From assembly GCF_949987535.1 (NCBI RefSeq), contig NC_080081.1, positions 49,999,153 to 50,063,152 of the forward strand: a stretch of 64,000 bases of DNA, written 5' to 3'. This document shows, one piece after another, positions 36,560-48,380 of the stretch (its first letter is position 1; every line of letters begins with the position of its first letter). This DNA comes from Balaenoptera acutorostrata (lineage: Eukaryota > Chordata > Mammalia > Artiodactyla > Balaenopteridae). The notes below the pieces were generated by a model. It searched no databases. It saw only the letters and a list, made by a program, of their open reading frames with translations, and was not told where the DNA came from. Position numbers and translations under genes: made by a program.

Positions 36560-38131
36560 TTTGTTTTATAGATTCCATATATATGCGTTAGCATATTGTA
36601 TTTGTTTTTCTCTTTCTGACTTACTTCACTCTGTATGACAGACTCTAGGTCCATCCAGCTCACTAAAAATAAATCCATTTCTTTTCCTTTTATGGCAAGT
36701 AATATTCCATTGTATATATGTGCCACATCTTCTTTATCCATTCATCTGTCGATGGACACTTAGCTTGCTTCCATGTCCTGGCTATTGTACATAAAGCTGA
36801 AATGAACATTGTGGTGCATGACTCTTTTTGAATAATGGTTTTCTCAGGGTATATGTGCAGTAGTGGGATTGCTGGGTCATATGGTAGTTCTATTTTTAGT
36901 TTTTTAAGGAACCTCTATACTGTTCTCCAAAGTGACTGTGTCAATTTACATTCCCACCAAGAGTGCAAGAGGGTTCCCTTTTCTCCACACCTTCTCCAGC
37001 ATTTAATGCTTGTAGATTTTTTATGATGGCCATTCTGACTGGCGTGAGGAAACTGGTGTGTGCAAATCAAAACTACCTCATTGTAGTTTTGATTTGCATT
37101 TCTCTAATGATTAGTGTTATTGAGCATCCTTTCATGTGTTTGTTGGCAATCTGTATATCTTCTTTGGAGAAATGTCTGTTTAGGTCTTCTGCCCATTTTT
37201 GGATTGGGTTGTTAGCTTTTTTGATATTGAGCTGCATGAGCGGCTTGTAAATTTTGGAGATTAATCCTTTGTCAGTTTCTTCATTGGCAAATATTTTGCC
37301 CCCTTCTGAGGGTTGTCTTTTCGTCTTGTTTATGATTTCCTTTGCTGTGCAAAAGCTTTTAAGTTTCATTAGGTCCCATTTATTTATTTGTTTATTTATT
37401 TATTATTTATTTATTTATTTATTTATTTACTTTTGGCTGTGTTGGGTCTTCGTTTCTGTGTGAGGGCTTTCTCTAGTTGTAGCAAGCAGGGGCCACTCTT
37501 CATCACGGTGTGTGGGCCTCTTCACTATCGTCGCCTCTCTTGTTGCGGAGCACAGGCTCCAGAAGCACAGGCTCAGTAGTTGTGGCTCACGGGCCTAGTT
37601 GCTCTGCGGCATGTGGGACCTTCCCAGACCAGGGCTTGAACCCATGTTCCCTGCATTAGCAGGCAGATTCTCAACCACTGCATCACCAGGGAAGCCCAGG
37701 TCCCATTTATTTATTTATGTTTTTATTTCCATTTCTCTAGGAGGTGGGACAAAAGGATCTTGCTGTAATTTACATCATAGAGTGTTCTGCCTATGTTTTC
37801 CTCTAAGAGTTTTATAGTGTCTGACCTTACATTTCAGTCTTTAATCCATTTTGAGTTTATTTTTGTGTATGGTGTTAGGGAGTGTTCTAATTTCATTGTT
37901 TTACATGTAGCTGTCCAGTTTTCCCAGCACCACTTATTGAAGAGGCTTTCTTTACCCCATTGTATATTCTTGCCTCCTTTATCAAAAATAAGGTGACCAC
38001 ATGTGCGTGGGTTTATCTTTGGGTTTTCTATCTTGTTCCATTGATCTATATCTTAGTTTTTGTGCCAGTACCATAATGTCTTGATTACTGTTGCTTTGTA
38101 GTGTAGTCTGAAGTCTGGGAGCCTGATTCCA
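36560..38131 (-). pseudogene. L1 ORF2 C-terminal remnant (antisense, SINE-split)
   Basis: Two readable blocks remain on the minus strand. Around 37,073-37,369 the frame contains [25 protein letters not shown] and [13 protein letters not shown], and around 36,508-36,741 it contains SWMDLESVIQSEVSQKEKNK. These are the carboxy-terminal part of the L1 ORF2 protein, after the reverse-transcriptase domain and including the Cys-rich end region. The endonuclease and most of the reverse transcriptase are missing because of 5' truncation near 38,131. The frame is broken by stops and by the SINE at 37,390-37,697, so it is not functional. Confidence 0.88.
37371..37716 (-). mobile_element. CHR-type SINE, copy 5 (antisense), nested in L1
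   Basis: The body (37,390-37,697) has a long (TTTA)n tail on the left and the head (GGGAAGCCC) on the right. The duplication AGGTCCCATTTATTTATTT is 19 bp and exact (37,371-37,389 and 37,698-37,716), lying within L1 ORF2 sequence. Several CpG sites have decayed and the boxes read GGTTCAAGCCC and TGGTGATGCAGTGG, so it is older than copies 3 and 6. Confidence 0.96.
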
Positions 38132-38140
38132 CAAACTGTT

Positions 38141-38828
38141 TTTGAATCCCATTTAAAAATAGTGCATGTTTCATTGATACTGGTTTCCTTAACACCATAA
38201 GAACTATTATATGAAGAGAGGTTGCTTTCACACCTCTACTAACAAAAAATTTGACCAGGAATAAATCTTACATGGGAGTGGGGGGTGTGGGCATTAGTGG
38301 GAACATGGGCAAAACTTTCTCTTTGTTTCACTACTATTTCAAAATAATTATTTTTCTGCTAGATAATCCGAAATGACTCCTGTGATTCATATCTAGTCAG
38401 GTTCCCAGGTACAAGTCTACCGATAATCCACCACCAGATCGCATTCCAACACAACCTTATATTTAATACCTTTCTATCAATACTGTGCACCAGTGATAAC
38501 AAAGTAGAAAAACATGTTTGTGCTAAACAGTACTGTTCACTTGGGTGAAAAAATGGGAAGGAAGGGAATAGATGTTATGTAGAAGTAAGACTAAACTCAA
38601 GAGAAAAGGCACATTCCATTAAATTAGTTCACTTAGAACTAAAGAAGCCAAGTAATAATTCAAATGCAAAAAATCTTTTAAGAATGCATTTATTCATAAG
38701 CCAAATAAAATCACAACAAATTGCTCTATGTTTTTTCCCCAATAAGACTTTATTTACAACACTGAAAACAGCCTCAGCACCCATACAAACTACAATGAGC
38801 AAGTTCACTGGGTCCCTAAAATAGGAAT
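38141..38828. other. Unassigned DNA
   Basis: No gene or repeat was recognised. A short GGGAGTGGGGGGTGTGGGCA patch is at 38,274. Confidence 0.45.
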
Positions 38829-40706
38829 AAAGTAGGAATAAAGGGGAACTTCCTCAACCTGATAAAGACTATCTACAAAAACCCTATAGCTAACATCATA
38901 CTTAAAGCTGAGACACTGAACTCTTTCCTACTAATATCAGGTACAAGGCAAGAATGTCCCCACTCACCACTGCTTTTCAAAGTCCTACTAGAAGTTCTTG
39001 CTAATGCAGTAAACCAAAAAAAAAAAAAAACAAAAACAAAAACAAAAACAGAAAATAAAAGTTACACAGATTGGACAGGAAAACATAAAACCATCTTTGC
39101 TCATATAAGACATGATTATTTATATAGAATATCCAAAAGAATAGACAAAAAAATCCTATAACTAATAAGCTATTATAAAAAGTTGCAGGATACAGGAATT
39201 TGAAATTAAAAATACAATACCATTTACATTAGCTCCCTCTAAAATTAAATACTTAGATATAAATTTAACAAAATATGTACAAGACATATATGAGAAAAAA
39301 CACAAAACTGATGAATGAAATCAAATAAGAAATAAATAAATGAAGAGGTATTCCATGTTCATAGATAAGAAATCTCCATATTGTTAAAGTGTCAGTTCCT
39401 TCCAACTTGATCCGTAAACTCAATGTAATCAGAATCAAAATCTCAGCAGGTTATTTTGTGGATAGTGACAAATTGACTCTACAGTTTATATGGAGAGACA
39501 AAAGACACAGAGTAGTCAATATTGAAAGAGAACAAAGGTGAAGGACTGATTCCATCTGATTTCAAAACTTACTATTAAAAAAAGCTACAATAATCAAGAT
39601 AGTGTGGTATTGGCAAAAGAACAGGCAGATAGATCAATGGAATAGAATATAAATCCCAGAAATAGATCCATATAAATATAGTCAACTGGTCTTTGACAAA
39701 GGGCCAAAGGTAAGAGAATTGAGCAAAGAGAGTCTTTTTCAACAAATGGTGCTGAAACAATTGGAAATTCACCTGCAAAAAAAATGAATCTAGACAGACA
39801 TTATACTCTTCACAAAAATTCATTGAAGTGGGTCACAGACCTAAGTATAAAATGCAAAACTATAAAACTCATAGAAAAATAAGAAAACCTGGATGACCTT
39901 TGGTATAGCAGTAACGTTTTAGAGATATCAAGGGCACAATCCATGAAAGGAATAATTAATAAGGTGGATTTCATTAAAATTAAAAACATCTTTTCTGTGA
40001 AAGTTTTCAGAGTATGAGAAGACAAATCACAGACTGGGAGAATATATTTGCAAATGACACACCTGATAAAGAGTTGTTATCCAAAATATACAAAGAACAC
40101 TTAAAAGTCAACAAGAAGAAAAGAAAGAACTCAATTAAAAAATGGGCCAAATACCTTAATAAACACCTCATCAAAGAAGACACACATGAAAAGATGCTCC
40201 ACATCATATGTCATCAGGGAAATAAAAATGAAAACAACAATAAGAAACAACTACACACCTACTAAGATGACAAAAATCTGCAACACTGACAACATCAAAT
40301 GCTGGTGAGGATGTGGAGCAACAGGAACTTCAGTCACTGCTAGTGGAAATGCCAAATAATACAGCCACTCTGGAGGACTGTTTGAGGGTTTTATACAAAA
40401 CCAAGCATACTCTTACCATACAATCCAGCAATAGCACTTCTTGGTACATATCCAAAGAAGTTGAAAACTTACTTCCACACAAAATCTTGCACACAGGTGT
40501 TTATAGCAGGTTTACTCACTATTGCCAAAACCTGAGTAACCATGAAGTCCTTCAATAGTTGAATGGACAAACAAATATGGCACATTCAGACAATAGACTA
40601 TTCTTTGCACTAAAAAGAAATAAACTATCAAGCTATGGAAAGATGTGGGGAAAATTTAAATTCATAATACTAAGTGAAAAAAGGCAATTTATAAAGACTA
40701 CACACA
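38829..40706 (+). mobile_element. Old L1 (L1MA/L1MB-like), left part, interrupted by L1-A
   Basis: A 5'-truncated L1 beginning in the reverse-transcriptase region of ORF2 near 38,829-38,845 (CTTCCTCAACCTGATAAAGA) and running to AAAGACTACACACA, where the younger L1-A inserted. The rest of its 3' UTR resumes at 48,381. An (AAAAC)n-type run at 39,009-39,050 interrupts ORF2. Divergence is clearly greater than in L1-A. Confidence 0.9.
38850..40680 (+). pseudogene. L1 ORF2 remnant of the old interrupted L1
   Basis: Broken frames spell ORF2 from the catalytic part of the reverse transcriptase to the C-terminus. Near 40,014-40,265 a readable block contains DWENIFANDTPDKELLSK and NSIKKWAKYLNKHLIKED, both typical of the region after the polymerase domain. 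Near 40,313-40,558 a second block covers the Cys-rich C-terminal region. Numerous stops and frameshifts show that it has long been inactive. Confidence 0.87.
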
Positions 40707-43097
40707 AGGAGTCATGATGGTGGAGGAGCAGGAGGACATAGAGTTCATCTTTCCCCACAAATGCATCAGGAATACATCTACAAATGCAACAATTCTCACA
40801 GAGCACCAGCTGAACACTAGCAGAGGACCTCGGACACCTAAAAGGACAAGAAAGATCCCCATGTAACAGGGTAGGATGAGAGAGAGAAGAAAGGAAAAGG
40901 AAGAGGAGAGAAAGCAGGATGAAACCTGTGCCCCTGTAGAGGAAGGAGCAGCTGAAGGAGAGGGGAGGTTACCACATCTGGGGAAGCCCCTTCACCAGCA
41001 GGGAGATCAGTTGGGACAGAAGGGGAGCTTCAGGGGCTCTCAGAGGAGAGCACAGCAACCCGTCTCTGGCAGGCAGGACAGAGTGAGACCTACACAGATG
41101 GTTCATGCACAGCCCTGTATGCTCCAGCCTGAGACATGTGACCAGTGCTGCAGATGGGGCTGGGAGCAGGAATTTGGGGTTTGGAGAGCAAACCCAGGGA
41201 GAGGACTACTGTTGGCTGCGAGGAGACAGCCTGTGGGAATGGGAATGAAGAAATCTGCAACTGGGAATGCTCGTGGAGGAAACCTAGACCGCCATAGAAA
41301 CAAAGCACCATTGTTAAGTGATGTGCAAGGGGTGAGGTTGCCATTGCAGCTTCTCTCCCCACGTGCTGGCCCCTGCCTGCCAGGACACTAGGAAGTGCTC
41401 TCACTGGGGCTGGCTCTCTTGTGCCCATGGCTGCTGGCTAACCCATGTGACTCATCACCACAGGGGCCAGCTTTCTTGCAACCCTGGCTGCCACCGCCTC
41501 TGTGCCCCCTCCTCACTGGGCGAACTCGTGTGCACAAGGGCGGCCTTGGGAGCAGACCCTTGTGAGTGGCCCACAGGCAGAGATGGGGCTGAAACAACAA
41601 CTGAATCCCAGGGGGCGTGCAACTGAGGAAGAAAAGCTGAAATCTCTCCTCACAGCTACACAAACTGAATCGACACCTCCACGTCTGGCTTTATAAACCA
41701 GAGCCTACAGAACATCTGAATGAATGGACAATGAGTGATCCTGCAGCAAAGACAGGTATGGTTTTAGCAGCTGTAGACTTTGTGGGCACATACATGCAGG
41801 GGTTAGGCCAGGTGAGCTGCTCCAACAGCACCCACAGGGAGTCCAGATCCATGACTACTGCAATTCTGGCACCTGACTTCAGTGGACCTATGCTGATGGC
41901 CTGGTAAAAACGTCTGAGAGACAACAGGGCCAATTGTTGGCATACCCACAGTTAAGGTGGGGCTAAAAGCAGTGCCAACAGCAGTGTAATCTGAGAGCTT
42001 GTACAAGGGGTGGTAGGTGACAAAAGAGAGCACACCCACAGGTGAACAGCTCCAGAGGAGGAATACTCAGTGGCTTCCCTCCCAGTTGGTGTGCTCCAAT
42101 CCCAACTATCTTGCACCACTGATCAGAAACACAGTTCAGAAACAGATCTGGGGGTCTCTACTCCAACAACTAGGGAGCAGACCCCGCCTCTGATAAGCCA
42201 GTGACAACCACAGAGCAAAGGGGAGACCCTGCTCAATATCCATTGCAGGCTCTGGTCACCACAACATTAGTCACACCTCCTATCAAGAGGATAACGGCTA
42301 GCATACACTGAGAAAAGAGGTGACAGAAATCTATACTAAAAACAGCCCTCACACCAAAACATATTAAATCCACACAGGCTACACCTGGACGTTCCCACAT
42401 AAAAATAAACCCCCCCAAGACAGTCTGAGTGTCTGGCATTGGGAGGAAGAATACCCAGAGCATTTATCCTTGAAGGCCAGTGGGGCTTGAGTGCAAGAGC
42501 TCCACAAGGCTGGGGGAAACAGAGGCTCCACTGTTGGAGCACACACACAAGGTCTCACATGCACTGGAACTGAACACAAAGCAGTATTTCCATAGGAACC
42601 TGGGCTATACCTACCTAGAGGTCTTCGAGTGTCTCCTAGGGAGGCTAAGATCGACTATAGCTCACTGTGAGGGCAAGGACACTGGTAGTGGAAGCCCTAG
42701 GGAATAATGGTTGTAGTGAGGTCTCCTGGAGGTCCACATTGCAGCATCAAGAGCTGGGCCCAACAAACAACATGCAGGCTCCAGTGCTGGAAAGCCTAAG
42801 GCTAAACAACAAACAAGATAGGAACACAGAGCCACCCATCAGAAGACAGGCTGTCTAAAGTTGTACTGAGCTCACAGGCATTTCAAAAAACACACCTTAA
42901 CACAGCCCTATCCATCAGAGGGACAAAACCCAGCTCCACCCAACAGAGGGCAGGCACCAGTCCGTCTGAGCAGGAAGCCTGCACAAGTCCCTGGACCAAC
43001 CTCATGCACCAGGGAGCAAACACTAGAAGCAAGAGGAACTATGATCCTGCAGCCTGCAGAAAAGAGACTACAAACACAGAAAATTAGACAAAGTCAG
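40707..43097 (+). promoter_or_regulatory. L1-A 5' UTR with putative internal promoter region
   Basis: About 2.4 kb before ORF1, rather GC-rich for this window (strongest at 40,880-41,650), matching L1 5' UTRs in position. L1 5' UTRs contain an internal RNA polymerase II promoter; this is family knowledge, not seen here directly. Several overlapping frames of up to 171 codons (40,876-41,391 plus; 41,090-41,428 and 41,388-41,663 minus) stay open because stop codons are rare in GC-rich DNA. None resembles a known protein. Confidence 0.7.
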
Positions 43098-43987
43098 ATG
43101 ACAGAGAAATATGTTGCAAATGAAGGAGCAAGATAAAAACCGACAAGAAGAACTAAATGAAGAGGAGATGGGTAATCTACCTGAAAAAGAATTCAGAGCA
43201 ATAACAGTAAAGATGATCCAAAATTTCAGAAAAAGAATGGAGGCACAGATTGAGAAAATACAAGAAATATTTAACAAGGAGCTAGAAGATTTAAAGAAAA
43301 AACAGATGAATAATACAATAATTGAAATGAAAAATACAGTAGAATGTATCAATAGCAGTAACTGAGGCAAAAGAATGAAGAAGTGAGCTGGAGGACAGAG
43401 TGGTGGAAATCACTGCCACAGAGCAGAATAAAGAAAAAAGAATGCAAAGAAACGAGGACAGTCTCAGAGACCTCTGGGGTAACATTAAATGCACAAACAT
43501 TTACATTATAGGGGTCCCAGAAGGAAAAGAGAAAGAGAAAGCACCTGAGAAAATATTTGAAGGTATCATAGCTGAAATTTCCCTAACATGAGAAAAGAAA
43601 CACTCACTCAAGTCCAGGAAGCTCAGAGATACACATACAGGATGAACCAAGGAGGACTACACTGAGACACATATTAATCAAACGGAAAAAATTAAAGACA
43701 AAGGAAAAATATTAAAAGCAACAAGGTAAAATCAACAAATGACATACAAGGGAATCCCTATAAGATTATAAGCTGATTTTTCAGCAGAAATTCTGCAGTC
43801 CAGAAGGGAGTGGGATGATATATTTCAAGTGATGAAATGGAAAAACCCACAACCAAGAATATTCCATCCAGCAAGGCTATCATTCAGATTCAATGGAGAA
43901 ATCAAAAGCTTTACAGACAAGCAAAAGTTAAGAGAATTCAGCACCAACAAACCAGCTTTACAACAAATGCTAAAGGAACTTCTATAG
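43098..43987 (+). pseudogene. L1-A ORF1 (RNA-binding protein) pseudogene
   Basis: ORF1p is a trimeric nucleic-acid chaperone that coats L1 RNA. The decayed start is near 43,098 and the stop is at 43,985-43,987. Readable blocks: a coiled-coil-like Glu/Lys-rich segment (43,111-43,365, with MGNLPEKEFRAITVKMIQ); then from 43,400 the block EITATEQNKEKRMQRNEDS leading to the RRM-like region with YIIGVPEGKEKEKAPEKIF; and the C-terminal part ending KPALQQMLKELL-like. At least two frameshifts and several stops separate these blocks, so no full protein can be made. The length of about 296 codons is normal for the family. Confidence 0.9.
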
Positions 43988-44209
43988 GCAGGAAGGAGAC
44001 CAGCAACTTAAATAACATTGTACATATATGGACTGCTATATCAAAACCTCATGGGAACAACAAACTCCAAAACTATGCTAGATACACACACAAGAAAAGA
44101 AAAAGCAACCCAAACACAACACTAAAGATGGTCATCAAACCACAAGGGAAGAGAACAAAACAGGAAGGAAAGAAAGAAACCTACAAAAACAAACCCAAAA
44201 CAATTAAGA

Positions 44210-47200
44210 AAACGGCAATGGAACACACATATCGATAATTACCTTAAATGTAAATGGATTAAAGGCTCCAGCCAAAAGACACAGGGTGGCTGAATGGATA
44301 CATAAACAAGACCCATATATATGCTCTCTACAAGAGACCCACTTCAGACCTAGGGACACATACAGACTGAAAGTGAGGGGATGGAAAAAGATATTCCATG
44401 CAAGTAGAAATCAAAAGAAAGCTGGAGTAACAATACTCATATCAGATAGAATAGACTTTAAAATAAAGACTGTTACATGAGACAAGGAAGAACACCACAT
44501 AAAGATCAAGGGATCAATACAAGAAGAAAATATAACAACTGTAAATATATATACACCCAACTTAGGAGCAGTTCAATAAATAAGGAAAATGCTAAAAGCC
44601 ATAAAACGGGGAATCAGCAGGAACAAAATAATAGTGTGGGACTTTAAACCCCAGTTACACCAATGGACAGATCATCCAGACAGATAATTAATAACAAAAC
44701 ACAAGCCTTAAAAGATACACTAGACCAGATAGACTTAATTGATATTGATAGGACATTCCATCCAAAAGCATAAGAATACACTTTCTTATTAAGTGCACAT
44801 GGAACATTTGCCAGGATAGATCACATCTTGGGTCACAAATCAAGCCTTGGTAAATTTTAGAAAATTGAAATAACATCCAGCATCTTTTCTGATCACAACA
44901 CTATGAGATCAGAAGTAAATTATAGGAAAACAATGGTAAAAAACACAAACAAATGGAGGCTAAACAGTATGTCACTAAACAATCAATGGATCACTGAAGA
45001 AATCAAAGAGGAAATCAAAAAATACCTACAGACAAATGACAACAAATACATGATGATCCAAAACCTATGAGATGCAGCAAAAACAGTTCTAAGAGGGAAG
45101 TTTATAGCAATGTAGTCTTACCTCAAGAAACAAGAAAAGCCTCAAATAAACAACCTAATCTTACACCTAAATCAATTAGAGGAAGAAGAACAAAAAAAAA
45201 ACCACATAAAGTTAGTAGAAGGCAAGAAATCATAAAGATCAGAGCAGAAATAAAAGTAATAGAGATGAAGAAAACAATAGTAAAGATCAATGAAACCAAG
45301 AGCTGGTTCTTTGGAAAGATAAACAAAATTGATAAAACTTTAGCCAGACTCATCAAGAAAAAAAAAGGAGAGGACTCAAATCAATAAAATTAGAAATGAA
45401 AAAGGAGAAGTTATGATTGACACCACAGAAACACAAAGGATCATGAGAGACTACTACAAGCAATGCTATGCCAATAAAATGAACAAACTAGAAGAAACTG
45501 ACAAATTCTTAGAAAGGTACAACCTTCCATTTGAACCAGGAAGAAATAAAAAATATGAACAGACCAATCACAAGAAATGAAATTGAAAGTGTGCTGAAAA
45601 AACTTCCAACAAACAAAAGTCTAAGACCAGCTGGCTTCACACGTGAATTCTATCAAACATTTAAGGAAGAGTTAACCCCTAACTTTCTCAAACTCTTCCA
45701 AAAAAATTGCAGAGGAAGGAACACTCCCAAGACTATTCTACAAGGCCACAAACACCCTGATACCAAAACCAGACAAAGATATCACAAAAAAAGAAAATTA
45801 CACACCAATATCACTGATGAACATAGATACAAATATCCTCAACCAAATATTAGCAAACTTAATCCAACAACATATTAAAAGGATCATACACCATGAGCAA
45901 GTGGGATTTATCCCAGGCATGCAAGGATTCTTCAATATATGTAAATCAATCAGTGTGATACACCACATTAACAAACTGAAGACTAAAAATTATGTGATCA
46001 TCTCAATAGATGCAGAAAAAGCTTTTGACAAAATTCAACACACATTTATGATATAAACTCTCCAGAAAGTGGTCATAGTGGGAACTTACCTCAACATAAT
46101 AAAGGTCATATTCTACAAACATACAACAAACATCATTCTCAATGGTTAAAAATTTAAAACATTTATTCTAAGATCAGGAACAAGACAAGGATGTTCACTC
46201 TCAACAATTTTATTCAACATAGTTTTGGAAGTCCTAGCCATGGCAATCAGAGAAGAAAAAGAAATGAAAGGAATACAAATTGGAAAAGAAGAAGTAAAAC
46301 TGTCACTGTTTGCAGATGACATGATATTATACATGGAGAATCCTAAAGATGACACCAGAAAACTACTAGTGCTAACCAATGAATTTGGTAAAGTTGCAGG
46401 ATATAAAATTAATACACAGAAATCTGTTGTATTCCTCTACACTAGCAACAAAAAATTAGAACGAGAAATCAAAGAATCAATCCCATTTACCACTGTATCA
46501 TAAATAATAAATTACCTAGGAATAAACTTACCTAAGGAGGCAAAAGACCTATATTCAGAAAACTATAAGACACTGATGAAAGTAATCAAAAATGACACAC
46601 ACAGACAGAGAGATATACCATGTTTTTGGACTGGAAGAATCAATATTGTCAAAATGACTATACTACACAAAATAATCTACACATTCAATGCAATCCTTAT
46701 CAAATTACCAATACCATTTTTCACAAAATTAGAACAAAACATTTTACAATTTGTATGGAAACATAAAAGACCCCAAATAGCCGAAGAAATCTTGAGAAAG
46801 AAAAATGGAGCTGGAGGAATCAGCCTCCCTGAAATCAGGCAATACTACAGAGCTACAGTAATCAAAACATCATGGTACTGTCACAAAAACAAAAATAGAG
46901 GTCAACGTAACAGGATAGAAATTCTAGAGATAAACCCACACACCTATGATCACCTAATCTACAACAAAGGTGGTAAGAATATACAATGGAGAAAAGAGAG
47001 TTTCCTCAATAAGTGGTGCTGGGAAAACTATACAGCTACATGTAAAAGAATGAAACTAGAACATTCTCTAACACCATACACAAAAATAAACTCAAAATGG
47101 ATTAAGGACCTAGATGTAAGACCGAATACTATAAAACTCTTTAGAGGAGAACAGGCCAAACACTCTCTAACATAAATCACAGTGAGATCTTTCTTGAACC

Positions 47201-48042
47201 AACTCCTAGAGTAATGAAAATAAAAACAAAAATAAACAAATGGGACCTAATTTAACTTAAAAACCTTTTGCACAGCAAAGGAAACCATAAAGAAAACGAA
47301 GAGACAATCCACAGAATGGGAGAAAATATTTGCAAGCAAAGTGACCAACAAGAGATTAATCTCCAAAACATACAAACAGCTCATGTAGCTCAATTTCAAA
47401 AAAACAAACAACTTAAACTTAATTTTCCAAAAAATGGGAAAAAGATCTAAATAGACATTTCTCCAAAGACGGCATACAGATGGCCAGAAAGCACATGCAA
47501 AGTTGCTCAACATCAGTAATTATTAGAGAAATGCAAATCAAAACTACCATGTGGTATCACCTCACAGCAGTCAGAATGGTCATCATGAAAAAATCTGCAA
47601 ACAGTAAATGTTGGAGAGGGTGTGGAGAAAAGGGAACCCTCCTACACTGTTGGTGGAATGTAAATTGGTACAGCCACTATGGAGAATAGTATGGAGGTTT
47701 CTTTAAAAACTAAAAATAGAGCACCATATGATCCAGCAGTTCACTCCTGGGCATATATCTGGAGGAAACAATAATTCAAAAAGATACATATACCCCAATA
47801 TTCATCACAGCACTGTTTACAATAGTCAGGATATGGAAGCAACCTAAATGTCCATCGATGGATGAATTGATAAAGAAGATGTGGTACATATATACAATGG
47901 AATGTTTCTCATCTATAAAAAATAATGAAATAATGTCATTTGCAGCAACATAGATGGACCTAGAGATTGTCATACTGAGTGAAGTAATTCAGACAGAAGA
48001 AGACAAATATCATATGATATCACTTATATGTGGATTCTTTAA
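44210..48042 (+). pseudogene. L1-A ORF2 (endonuclease / reverse transcriptase) pseudogene
   Basis: Blocks occur in normal order. The endonuclease starts near 44,210; the start codon region is mutated. The LQETHF motif is present (44,328-44,345), but the GDFN active-site motif reads WDFK at 44,637-44,648, so the catalytic Asn is replaced by Lys. The SDHN motif is present near 44,888. The reverse transcriptase keeps FADD at 46,309-46,320 within [19 protein letters not shown]. The C-terminal region (46,576-47,175 and 47,480-47,689, with [16 protein letters not shown]) retains its Cys-rich pattern. An early stop after DFKIKTVT (44,480) and many later stops and frameshifts abolish function. The end is at about 48,042. 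Confidence 0.92.
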
Positions 48043-48380
48043 AAATGGTGCAAATAAACTTATTTTCAAAACAGAAATAGAGTCACAGAGGTGGAAATAA
48101 ACTTACGGTTACCAAGGGGGAAGGGGGTGAGGGATAAACTGTGAGATTGGGATTGACATATACACACTACTAAATATACAATAAGTAATTAATAAGACTG
48201 TACTGTATAGCACAGAGAACTCTACTCAATACTCTGTAATAATCTGTATGGGAAAAAAATCTAAAAGAGAGTGGATATATGTATATCTTTGATTCAGTTT
48301 GCTGTACAGCAGAATTAACACAACATTGTAAATCAACTATATTCCAATAAAAATTAATTTAAGAAAAAGACTTTACACAG

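Larger units (their letters stand above)
35720..38140 (-). mobile_element. Composite antisense L1: truncated L1 plus a second L1 3' end under one duplication
   Basis: Reading the minus strand: ORF2 C-terminal half (38,131 down to ~36,560), its own 3' UTR ending in CCAATAAAAATG at ~36,196, then about 50 bp of other sequence, then an older-class L1 3' end (36,145 down to 35,745) and a final A-rich tail. The sequence CAAACTGTT sits at both outer edges (35,720-35,728 and 38,132-38,140), exactly where L1 similarity begins and ends. No duplication was seen around either half alone. This suggests a single insertion that carried a downstream L1 end along, i.e. 3' transduction. Two separate insertions remain possible. 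A CHR SINE later split the ORF2 part at 37.4-37.7 kb. Confidence 0.85.
40693..48380 (+). mobile_element. Near full-length L1 ('L1-A'), 7.66 kb, nested in an older L1
   Basis: The insert 40,707-48,365 has a long GC-richer 5' UTR (starting AGGAGTCATGATGGTGGAGG), ORF1, a short spacer, ORF2, and a 3' UTR of the 'ACAGAGAACTCTACTCAATA' class, ending AATAAAAATTAATTTAAGAA. The duplications AAAGACTACACACA (40,693-40,706) and AAAGACTTTACACAG (48,366-48,380) are clearly homologous but have diverged. The old L1 sequence (ending GACTACACACA, resuming TGTAAGATTCTAGC) becomes collinear with the 18.1 kb copy if this insert is removed. Both reading frames carry several stops and frameshifts. Confidence 0.93.

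Noticed and set aside
41090..41663. Antisense protein gene in the L1-A 5' UTR
   Set aside because: Frames overlap on both strands, lack known domains, and GC-rich DNA yields long frames by chance. Kept only as a low-interest observation.
43837..44238. 133-codon Lys/Thr-rich frame
   Set aside because: It is an out-of-frame reading of A-rich L1 ORF1 and the ORF1-ORF2 spacer; the true ORF1 frame ends at 43,987.
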